A program made the translations under genes and the position numbers. A stretch of 7,408 nucleotides of DNA from an uncultured Paracoccaceae bacterium (GTDB taxonomy: Bacteria > Pseudomonadota > Alphaproteobacteria > Rhodobacterales > Rhodobacteraceae). The stretch covers positions 1 to 7,408 of the forward strand of contig CAJXHQ010000150.1 of assembly GCA_913054485.1 (NCBI GenBank), given 5' to 3'. Shown one piece after another: positions 1 to 6,055 of the stretch. Below the pieces are notes generated by a model. That model did not search any database, was not told the DNA's origin, and saw only the letters and a program-made list of their open reading frames with translations. The first letter of the stretch is position 1, and the number at the start of each line of letters is the position of its first letter.

Positions 1-85
1 ACAGAAATCGAACCAGAGCCTCCGTTACGATACAGCCTCAGCTCTCCGGAAAAATCTGACGACAGACAGGCGAGAGCTGTCCGCG

Positions 86-101
86 ATCAGTGAGAACTGA
101 T
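86..101. repeat. Short dyad, 6-bp stem with GAGA loop
   Basis: ATCAGT and ACTGAT form a perfect 6-bp inverted repeat around GAGA. As RNA this is a hairpin with a GNRA-type tetraloop, extendable by a G-U and a C-G pair (84-103). It could be a protein-binding dyad or a small RNA hairpin, but nothing nearby tells which, and a repeat of this size can occur by chance. Confidence 0.3.
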
Positions 102-189
102 TGGCGAGCGGATGGCGGCCAAGCAAGACATGCATCACCTCCGAAACCGATGCGTTTGAGACTGGCAGGACTGACGGCGCAAACGGCAG

Positions 190-211
190 AGGGCCGCCCG
201 AAGGCGGCCCT
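190..211. terminator. Terminator-like GC-rich hairpin
   Basis: A perfect 9-bp stem (AGGGCCGCC with GGCGGCCCT) encloses the loop CGAA. Read on the minus strand, the loop is UUCG closed by a C-G pair, a very stable tetraloop often found in bacterial terminators. No clean T-run follows on the + strand; the minus strand continues into a weak pyrimidine-rich stretch. It may end a gene lying left of the window (+ strand) or a minus-strand transcript. The stem is certain from the sequence, but its role and direction are inferred. Confidence 0.45.
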
Positions 212-252
212 GGGATCCGGTGTCCACTTTGGATATCCCGCTCGCGCGTTGA

Positions 253-266
253 CCTCTGTTCAGAGG
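253..266. repeat. Short dyad CCTCTG-TT-CAGAGG
   Basis: Two perfect 6-base arms are separated by TT. The very short spacer suits a dimeric DNA-binding protein site better than an RNA hairpin, though the dyad may be chance. It lies directly beside the inverted repeat at 268-303. Confidence 0.3.
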
Positions 267-267
267 C

Positions 268-303
268 GGGGAGGCGCTGTCTCAACCGGTCCGTCGCCTC
301 CCC
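268..303. repeat. 9-bp inverted repeat with 18-base loop
   Basis: GGGGAGGCG (268-276) is perfectly complementary to CGCCTCCCC (295-303). The loop contains the palindrome ACCGGT. No T-run follows on either strand, so it does not look like a standard intrinsic terminator. It is the third stem within about 115 bases, which suggests a structured non-coding stretch. Confidence 0.4.
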
Positions 304-991
304 CCAAGAATATCATTGGCGCCGAGCAGTTTCAATGAACCAACGGCAAAACTCGGAAAGGCCTCACATAATTCCCGGCCCAGCCGAAACGTCGGCGCTA
401 TGAACAAGACTACTCACCCTGGATACGCTGAGAAGGATGGCTGAGAGCAGCCCACCCCAATGCCTGCGCCTTTAGGCCGACTTACAGAACTCCAGCCCCC
501 AGCCCGGCTATCGGTCCGTTGCGGTCACTCGCCTCGCAACCGGGCACCGTGGTGCGGCCCGTCAATTCGGACTTTTTCTGCACCTGCTAAATTCCCAGAG
601 CGGCGAATTCACACTGTGCGGACAAACCTGTCTTTCGCCGCAGGCGCGCGATCTGTGCCGCCGTTGCGAAGAAATTTGAAGGTCAGCGGGGAAGCAGACC
701 TCGGCTGCGGGTATGAAACTGCCAGACTACCAAGTTAAAGCAGTCATCCCGTTTCCTGCATTTTAAGAGGCTTCCTTCGTAAGGTGTTCCAACACCAACA
801 TCAGCTCGAGTTCCTTGATTGCTCGTAAGACTTAAGCTGATGCCGGCAAGCCGAAAAGTCTGCGTAAAACCGGATGTGAGCGAGAGAAACACACCTAAAA
901 CGGGAGCAATTGGCCTTTCCGGGTGATGCGGCGCTGCTGCAACCGGCCCAGTCTCATAGGACACGCAGTGCCATCCGATGCGCTGCCCGAA

Positions 992-1009
992 CCGCCGGAA
1001 ACCTGGCGG
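992..1009 (+). promoter_or_regulatory. Leader hairpin just upstream of the flp ribosome binding site
   Basis: CCGCCGG pairs with CC-T-GGCGG (one bulged T) around an AAA loop, ending about 11 bases before the flp Shine-Dalgarno sequence. If transcribed, it would sit in the 5' leader and could affect mRNA stability or translation of the abundant pilin. That role is inferred; only the complementarity is seen. Confidence 0.3.
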
Positions 1010-1020
1010 GCAACCTCGAA

Positions 1021-1027
1021 AGGGAGG
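1021..1027 (+). promoter_or_regulatory. Ribosome binding site of flp
   Basis: AGGGAGG ends five bases before the ATG at 1033. This strong site fixes the pilin start and rules out the longer in-frame extension that begins at 910. Confidence 0.75.
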
Positions 1028-1032
1028 CTGAA

Positions 1033-1215
1033 ATGACTTCTTATCTGACCAAGCTCTTTATCCGGCTGCGCTATGATGAACGCGGCGTAACGCTGGTGGA
1101 ATACGGCATCGCTATCGCCCTGGCCGTTGGCCTCGGCACCCTGGCGTTGACCAACCTGGGCACCGAGATCGGAAATGCCATGACCGCAGCAGGCAACGAG
1201 ATGCCGAACCCCTAA
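1033..1215 (+). CDS. flp: Flp/Fap-type pilin (type IVb prepilin)
   Basis: Encodes a 60-residue prepilin, the major subunit of the Flp/Tad adhesive pilus. A short basic leader (residues 1-18, with K7, R11, R13, R17) ends in Gly18. The mature protein then begins VTLVEYG, the hallmark of Flp pilins, with Glu at +5 followed by Tyr. A prepilin peptidase (CpaA/TadV family, not in this window) should cut between Gly18 and Val19, leaving a 42-residue mature pilin that is mostly one hydrophobic helix (about residues 19-45). Length and motif match the family closely. A strong Shine-Dalgarno sequence five bases upstream sets the start. The gene heads the pilus cluster and is separated from cpaB by a gap with hairpins, which may let pilin be made in larger amounts than the assembly proteins. 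Confidence 0.93.
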   Translation: MTSYLTKLFIRLRYDERGVTLVEYGIAIALAVGLGTLALTNLGTEIGNAMTAAGNEMPNP

Positions 1216-1237
1216 CCCGGACATCGAACAGAAGAAT

Positions 1238-1295
1238 GCGATGCCCAGTCTGCCATGCGGTCCGGGCATCGCCATAGAGGAGCTCCGGCTCCCTC
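1238..1295 (+). promoter_or_regulatory. Two hairpins in the flp-cpaB gap
   Basis: GCGATGCCC (1238-1246) pairs perfectly with GGGCATCGC (1264-1272), a 9-bp stem with a 17-base loop. A second stem follows at 1277-1295 (GAGG-AGC with GCT-C-CCTC, one bulge, loop TCCG). Neither is followed by a T-run. They lie just after the pilin stop codon, where partial termination or an RNA-stabilising 3' end could raise flp transcript over the downstream genes. The stems are seen; the function is inferred. Confidence 0.4.
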
Positions 1296-1369
1296 GTGTC
1301 GGCCCATAGCTGGTTTCGCCTGGCCCTGGAGCGGACAACCCATCCGATGACCGCAAAGGGGGCAACACC

Positions 1370-2173
1370 ATGCATTTTTCATCCATTCTCAGCATGTTTG
1401 CCGGGCTGGCTATTGCTGGCGGCTCGGCCTTTGTTGCAAAAAATTATCTCGACGGCCAGCAAACCGCAGCCGCTCCGGCGGGGCTGGAGATGGTCAAAGC
1501 CGTGGTGGCCTCGCAAGATATCTCCTTTGGCAGCGTGATTGAGGCCCAGGCACTGACAACAATCGACTGGCCGCTGGAGGCGCTGCCGAAAGGCACCTAC
1601 ACGGGGTACGGCAGCCTGTTGCCTGCAGCTGGCCAGGCGCCGCGCCGGGCACGCCGGGCCATTGCCCAGGGCGAGCTGATCCGGACCGCGCGAGTGTCGG
1701 AGTTCGGCGAGAAAGTCACCATTGTGCAGACCCTCAGCCCCGACCACCGGGCCATGGCCATCAAGGTCAGCGCGGAAACGGCGGTCGGCGGTTTCGTGAC
1801 GCCGGGCGACCATGTCGACATCCTGCTCACACAAGGACGCGGCGAGGATCTGACCACCGTTACAATTCTGCAGAACGCGCGGGTGATCGGTGTCGATCAG
1901 GATGCAAATGAAGAAACTGACACCCCGGGCGTCGCCCGCACCGTGACCGTGGAGGTCACACCAGAAGAAAGCCAGCGGCTGGCGCTGGCACAGCGGGCCG
2001 GGACGCTGAGCCTTGCCCTGCGCAAGATCGACGCAACCGAACCGGACGAGCCGCTGGAATCCATTGGTCTCAGTGATGTGTTGCGCGAGCTGTCGCCGGT
2101 GCCGGAAGATAAGCCGGTCAGGACCGTCCTGATCCGCCGCGGCACTGAAATCACCCGCACGGAACTGCGCTGA
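1370..2173 (+). CDS. cpaB: Flp pilus assembly protein CpaB/RcpC
   Basis: A 267-residue protein of the CpaB/RcpC family, which acts in the periplasm with the outer-membrane secretin of Tad pilus systems. An N-terminal hydrophobic segment (about residues 5-23) serves as signal or anchor. A SAF-like region follows (about 40-105; it starts VKAVVASQDISFGSVI and ends with an R-A-I-A-Q-G-E-L-I stretch). The RcpC-type domain covers about 110-225, with the typical R-A-M-A-I-K-V, G-F-V-T-P-G-D-H-V-D-I-L and T-V-T-V-E-V-T-P-E-E segments. Length is usual for the family. A GGGGG-containing ribosome binding site (1355-1362) lies seven bases before the ATG. In many Tad clusters the secretin gene comes next, but here a tadG-like gene follows 23 bases later. 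Confidence 0.92.
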   Translation: MHFSSILSMFAGLAIAGGSAFVAKNYLDGQQTAAAPAGLEMVKAVVASQDISFGSVIEAQALTTIDWPLEALPKGTYTGYGSLLPAAGQAPRRARRAIAQGELIRTARVSEFGEKVTIVQTLSPDHRAMAIKVSAETAVGGFVTPGDHVDILLTQGRGEDLTTVTILQNARVIGVDQDANEETDTPGVARTVTVEVTPEESQRLALAQRAGTLSLALRKIDATEPDEPLESIGLSDVLRELSPVPEDKPVRTVLIRRGTEITRTELR

Positions 2174-2196
2174 GATCAGAGACCGGGAGTGCCAAT

Positions 2197-3654
2197 ATGA
2201 CCTTGCCAGCCAGCATAAGACGCTTTGCAGCAGACGACAGCGGTGCCATGCTTGTCATGTGGGGTGTGAGCTTCGTGGTGCTCTTCGGTATTGTTGCACT
2301 CTCCTTCGACCTTGGCCGCATCGGCATCACACGCAGCGAGCTTCAGGCCTATGCCGACAATATCGCGCTGGCTGCTGCCGGAGAGCTTGACGGCAACGCA
2401 GATGCGCTTTCCCGCGCCCAGGCCGCTGCTGAGAATCTGATCGCCGACCGCAAGACCTTTGGCAGCGGCGATGACGCATTGAGCGGCGCGGCCGATTTCA
2501 CTCTGACCTTCTACTCGGATATCCCCGCCAGCGATACGGACCCGCTGACCGCAGTCACCACCGACCCGGCTGAGGCCCGCTATGTGCATGCCGACGTAAT
2601 AGACAGCACAGTCGCGGCCACTTTCGGCGCAGTTTTTGCGGCACTGAGCGGCAATGCCGGTCCGAATGAAAACGCTTCGGCAACCGCGGTGGCGGGCTTT
2701 ACCCTATACGCCTGTGACGTGACTCCGCTGATGTTTTGCATCCCTCCTGGCTGGAGCGCGGACGCTAATGCAGGCACCATGATCCGTATGCGGTCGGGCG
2801 GCAGTGGCGCGGCCTGGGGGCCCGGCGACTTCGGGTTTCTTGATCCCTCCAAAGTCGCGGTGGACGACGAAGGACCCTGCGCCGGGCTGAACGGGGTCAA
2901 TATGGACGCCTGCCTGCTTGGGGCCGATGGCAGCGTCACCCAATGTTTCGATCAGCGCGGCGTGGACACCGAACCGGGCCAGAAAGTCGGGATCGAAGAT
3001 GCGGTCTTCAACGTGCGCTTCGACATCTACAAGTCCATCATGAATGGCGAGCGCAATGACCCAGACTATGCACCTGCACCAAATGTGATCAAGGGCATCG
3101 TGCCCAACGGCGGCGGCTCCTGCATCGGCAACAACGAAGAAGTCTCCCCCGACTCGCTTGGCCTGCCGCGCGACACCTGTTTTGGTCTGGGCACTTGTTC
3201 CCGCTTTGGCGATGGTGATTGGTCGGCCGGACGGACGGCTTATGTGAACACCAATTATGGCGGTGCCGATCCGCACCTCTTAGCGGCCACCCGCTATGCT
3301 TATTACTTGGCCGAGATTGCCGCGGCCGGCGGTGCCGGGTCCTCGGCTGCGATCCTCTCGGGACTGTCCGAAACCGGCCGTCCGCAATGTTCGAACAATC
3401 AAAGCAGTGATCCGAAGCGCCGTGTGGTGGTTGCTGCAGCGATCGACTGCACCGCAAATCCCATCAGCGGATCGACTACCGATGTTCCGGTTGAAGAATT
3501 TGTGGAGATCTTCCTGACCGAACCGGTCGGGGATGACGGCACCAGCCCGCCCACCTTGGACATCTGGGGCGAAGTAATTGGCACGGCCGGCGGCGGGGCC
3601 GGCGGGACAGGTGATGCCGGCATTTTCCGCGACGTTGTTCAGCTGTACCGGTGA
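2197..3654 (+). CDS. TadG-like pilus assembly protein (Tad N-terminal domain)
   Basis: A 485-residue protein whose first ~55 residues match the TadE/TadG-like N-terminal domain: D-D-S-G-A, a hydrophobic helix (about 18-38), then F-D-L-G-R and an A-D-N-I-A-L-A-A-A-G-E-L-D segment. The helix anchors it in the inner membrane, with the remainder probably periplasmic. That part has ten cysteines (for example in C-D-V-T-P-L-M-F-C and D-T-C-F-G-L-G-T-C), suggesting disulfides, and ends in a Gly-rich stretch near residues 462-477. I see no D-x-S-x-S metal site, so it lacks the von Willebrand A domain of classical TadG. The prepilin-like Glu at +5 is also absent (Met21), so peptidase processing is unlikely. 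A GGGAG site seven bases upstream supports the start. Its exact role in Tad pili is unknown; a minor pilus or envelope component is the usual guess. Confidence 0.85.
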   Translation: MTLPASIRRFAADDSGAMLVMWGVSFVVLFGIVALSFDLGRIGITRSELQAYADNIALAAAGELDGNADALSRAQAAAENLIADRKTFGSGDDALSGAADFTLTFYSDIPASDTDPLTAVTTDPAEARYVHADVIDSTVAATFGAVFAALSGNAGPNENASATAVAGFTLYACDVTPLMFCIPPGWSADANAGTMIRMRSGGSGAAWGPGDFGFLDPSKVAVDDEGPCAGLNGVNMDACLLGADGSVTQCFDQRGVDTEPGQKVGIEDAVFNVRFDIYKSIMNGERNDPDYAPAPNVIKGIVPNGGGSCIGNNEEVSPDSLGLPRDTCFGLGTCSRFGDGDWSAGRTAYVNTNYGGADPHLLAATRYAYYLAEIAAAGGAGSSAAILSGLSETGRPQCSNNQSSDPKRRVVVAAAIDCTANPISGSTTDVPVEEFVEIFLTEPVGDDGTSPPTLDIWGEVIGTAGGGAGGTGDAGIFRDVVQLYR

Positions 3655-4163
3655 TCAGGATGAATTTTTTCGAACGTATCAGAGATTTGTCCTCAGATTG
3701 GAGGCATAGCGAAGACGGCGCCGCACTGGTGGAGTTCACCATGATGCTGCCCATCATGATCCTGCTTTTTGCGGTCACCATCGAAGGCGGCCGTATGTTC
3801 TGGAGCTACCAGGCGGCCATATCCGACGTGCGGGATGCTGCCCGCTATCTGGCGCGGGTCGCTCCCGGCGACATCTGCACCAGCGGCGGCTCGGTTGCCG
3901 GATATACCAGCGACCTGGAAAACATCGTGCGCACTGGTGCCAGCGGCTATGGCATTTTCCCGGCAGGCCTGGCCGTTACAGGGGTCACTGCGACCCTCAC
4001 CTGCACCTCAGGCAACTACCGGGTATCTCCTGCACCTGTTGTGGAAGTGACTGCCAGCCTCACGATCACCTTTCCCTTTGCGGATGTCTTTACCTTCAAC
4101 GGCACCGCCCGCCCAACGATCACCACAGAAATCTCGGACCAGAGCAAGGTGTTCGGAACATGA
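3651..4163 (+). CDS. tadE: TadE-like pseudopilin
   Basis: A 170-residue TadE-family protein, a minor pilin-like component of the Tad machine. The N-terminal motif is E-D-G followed by AALVEF, with Glu at +5 after Gly23, the same layout prepilin peptidase recognises in TadE and Flp. A hydrophobic helix (about residues 29-45) and the family stretch E-G-G-R-M-F-W-S-Y-Q-A-A follow, then D-A-A-R-Y-L-A-R. Two cysteines in the C-terminal part (in D-I-C-T-S-G and L-T-C-T-S-G) could form a disulfide. The GTG start at 3651 overlaps the tadG-like stop by four bases (GTGA), suggesting translational coupling. An ATG at 3660, three codons inside, is an equally possible start; neither has a good Shine-Dalgarno sequence. 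Confidence 0.88.
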   Translation: MIRMNFFERIRDLSSDWRHSEDGAALVEFTMMLPIMILLFAVTIEGGRMFWSYQAAISDVRDAARYLARVAPGDICTSGGSVAGYTSDLENIVRTGASGYGIFPAGLAVTGVTATLTCTSGNYRVSPAPVVEVTASLTITFPFADVFTFNGTARPTITTEISDQSKVFGT

Positions 4164-4816
4164 AACACTCGGAGAAACAAAGTAAGGCGCGGCCCGGCGT
4201 TGTCCTACGTTTCCTGCGGGATCAGGAGGGCGCGACCCTTCCTGAACTGGCGCTAGTGATGCCGCTGTTCCTGCTAATCTTCATGGGCATGATCGACTTC
4301 GGGCGGATGGCCTTTCACTATGTGGCCGCCGAGAGGGCGATGAATATCGCGTCCCGCGTTGCCGCCGTCCGCCCGCCGGTCTGCGCCAGCGTGCCGGAGA
4401 CCCATGTGCGCCCAGCCACCGTAACCGGCACGCCGCCCGAGTTCGGCACCTCCTGCCGCGCTGGTGCGGGCACTTGCGCCGATCCCGGCACCGTCACCTG
4501 CAGCGGCAATGCCGCCAGCGCCACCGCCAGCGAGATCTGGCCCCTGGTGCAGGGGGCATTGCCGGTTAGTGCGGATATCTCGAACCTGTCGTTCAGCTAC
4601 GCCTATGACAGCAATCTCGGCTTTCTCGGCGGTCCTTACGTGCCGGTTGTCACCGTCGGGCTGCAGAACGTCGACTTCGAATTCCTTACACCGCTCGGCG
4701 GCCTTGTTGCCCTGACCGGTGCCACTGCGGATCCGGCGCTGGCAGCGACGGTTCCGTTCCCTCCAATGAGCGTTTCTCTGCCCGGCGAAGATCTCGCCCT
4801 GGGCAGCAACGGATGA
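4160..4816 (+). CDS. Second TadE/TadF-like pseudopilin
   Basis: A 218-residue protein with the TadE-like N-terminus: basic residues, then D-Q-E-G followed by ATLPEL, with Glu at +5 after Gly24. A hydrophobic helix (about 30-46), the segment M-I-D-F-G-R-M-A-F-H-Y and A-S-R-V-A-A-V-R come next, as in the family. The periplasmic part has four cysteines between about residues 74 and 114, probably disulfide-linked. Its ATG overlaps the previous stop by four bases (ATGA), so it is likely coupled to the first tadE-like gene. TadE and TadF in Tad systems are a processed pseudopilin pair, so this could be the TadF counterpart, but by sequence I can only say TadE-like. Confidence 0.85.
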   Translation: MKHSEKQSKARPGVVLRFLRDQEGATLPELALVMPLFLLIFMGMIDFGRMAFHYVAAERAMNIASRVAAVRPPVCASVPETHVRPATVTGTPPEFGTSCRAGAGTCADPGTVTCSGNAASATASEIWPLVQGALPVSADISNLSFSYAYDSNLGFLGGPYVPVVTVGLQNVDFEFLTPLGGLVALTGATADPALAATVPFPPMSVSLPGEDLALGSNG

Positions 4817-4827
4817 TGCGCAGCCAT

Positions 4828-4833
4828 AAGGAG
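4828..4833 (+). promoter_or_regulatory. Ribosome binding site deciding the cpaE start
   Basis: AAGGAG lies six bases before the ATG at 4840. The two upstream in-frame ATGs (4813, which overlaps the preceding stop, and 4816) have no comparable site, so 4840 is the better start. Confidence 0.7.
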
Positions 4834-4839
4834 CCCGCC

Positions 4840-6045
4840 ATGCAGACCGAAGGCAAATCCATTGTCCTGATCTCGAAGAACCCGGACATCAGCGCGCTGG
4901 TGGAAAGCGTGGTGCAATTCCGGCCCGAAACCGTGCTCAAACGCTGCGACGCCACGCTGAGCGAGATGAACGGTACCGCGAGCGAACTGGCCCTCAAGAA
5001 CGATCTGGTGATCTTCTGCCCCGAAGGCGACACCGACCGGGACGTGGCCGCCGTCCGTGAAATCCGCAGCCGGGTGCAAAGCGGGGCGCAGGTTATCGCC
5101 CTGGCGGATGCCCGGACCCCGTTTGCTGACATGCGGCGGCTGTCCGAGGCGGGGGTGAGCGACGTGCTACCCGACAATCTGACACCCGATGAGCTGGCCG
5201 GGACGCTCTGGAAGGTTATGGACAGCGACGCCGGGCAGGGCACCGCCGCCGCGGAAGGCAGCCGCAACGGCATGGTCATTCCGGTTGCCCATGCCCGCGG
5301 CGGCGCCGGGGCGACAACAGTGGCCGTGAACCTGGCCGACAGCCTGACCCAGCGTAGCGGTTTCCGCACCAAGACCGCTGCCAGCAAAGTGGCCCTGGTG
5401 GATCTGGACCTGCAGTTCGGTGCGGTATCCAGCTTCCTGGACCTGCAGCCGGGTCGCTGCCTTTACCAGATGGCCGATGAGGGCCTGATGCCGGATGCCA
5501 CCTTTCTGCAGCAGTCGATGACCGAAGCCTCTGCAGGGCTCTGGGTCCTTCCGGCCCCGGCAGAGTTTGCCCCGCTGCACATGCTTGAGGCGCAGCAGAT
5601 CCAGGCCTTGATCACGCAGCTGCGCTCCCAGTTCGACTATGTGGTCGTGGACCTTCCGCGGGTGCTGGTGGAGTGGCTTTCGCCGGTTCTGGAGGCCAGC
5701 GAGCGGCTGGTGATGGTCACCGATTGTTCGGTGCCGTCGATAGCCCAGGCGCAGCGGCTGATAAAATTCTACGGCGGGGTGAATGTTGGCCTGGAGGTGG
5801 ATGTGGTGATCAACCGCAAGCGCAAGCCGATGTTTGCCGCCAGCCATGAAAAGGAAGCCTCCCGGGTATTGCAGCGGCCTTTCGACCATTGGCTGGCCGA
5901 TGATCCGGCTGCAGCACTGGCAGCCGCGGATCAGGGCGTGCCGTTGTCCACGGCGGCGTCCCGATCTGCGCTGATCAAGGGGATCCGCCGACTTGCTGCA
6001 AGTATGATCGACGCTCGCCAGGCCCAATCCGCAACCGTGAACTGA
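4840..6045 (+). CDS. cpaE: CpaE/TadZ pilus localisation ATPase
   Basis: A 401-residue CpaE/TadZ protein of the ParA/MinD superfamily, which places the Tad machine in the cell. Residues 1 to about 125 form a receiver-like domain without an obvious phospho-acceptor pattern. The ATPase-like domain follows: a deviant Walker A at about 153-160 (R-G-G-A-G-A-T-T) in which both lysines of the ParA signature are replaced, Walker A' V-D-L-D-L-Q-F-G with Asp188, and Walker B Y-V-V-V-D-L-P with Asp271. Loss of these lysines is known in the CpaE/TadZ family and suggests weak or altered ATP hydrolysis. The start is set by AAGGAG at 4828-4833; a start at 4813 (ATGA overlap) would add nine residues. It lies ten bases before cpaF, as expected for a Tad operon. 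Confidence 0.9.
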   Translation: MQTEGKSIVLISKNPDISALVESVVQFRPETVLKRCDATLSEMNGTASELALKNDLVIFCPEGDTDRDVAAVREIRSRVQSGAQVIALADARTPFADMRRLSEAGVSDVLPDNLTPDELAGTLWKVMDSDAGQGTAAAEGSRNGMVIPVAHARGGAGATTVAVNLADSLTQRSGFRTKTAASKVALVDLDLQFGAVSSFLDLQPGRCLYQMADEGLMPDATFLQQSMTEASAGLWVLPAPAEFAPLHMLEAQQIQALITQLRSQFDYVVVDLPRVLVEWLSPVLEASERLVMVTDCSVPSIAQAQRLIKFYGGVNVGLEVDVVINRKRKPMFAASHEKEASRVLQRPFDHWLADDPAAALAAADQGVPLSTAASRSALIKGIRRLAASMIDARQAQSATVN

Positions 6046-6055
6046 GGGGACAGCT

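Larger units (their letters stand above)
1..1032. other. Upstream region without a supportable gene
   Basis: No convincing coding sequence is visible on either strand. The short open frames here lack good ribosome binding sites, have arginine-, proline- and serine-rich compositions typical of chance frames in GC-rich DNA, and overlap each other on both strands. No tRNA or rRNA was recognised. The left part (about 86-303) holds four inverted repeats, listed separately. The right part (about 310-990) shows nothing I can name. Base composition looks less GC-rich than the pilus genes, which fits intergenic DNA. The promoter of the flp gene should lie in the last few hundred bases, but I found no clear -35/-10 pair and no clear CtrA-type TTAA-N7-TTAA site. 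Confidence 0.6.

Noticed and set aside
460..738. 92-residue + strand open frame upstream of flp
   Set aside because: No ribosome binding site, no recognised domain, and a low-complexity Arg/Pro/Ser composition. It could be a remnant or dispersed repeat, but I cannot support that.
740..1000. Promoter or CtrA site for flp
   Set aside because: Scattered TTAA and TTGAtt-like words occur, but none has the right spacing for a convincing CtrA box or sigma-70 promoter.
910..1032. Longer pilin start at 910
   Set aside because: The strong ribosome binding site at 1021-1027 and the normal short leader before Gly18 fit the ATG at 1033; the extension has no pilin-like character.
683..1395. Minus-strand open frames across the flp leader and flp gene
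   Set aside because: They overlap the well-supported pilin gene and have no recognisable motif or start signal.
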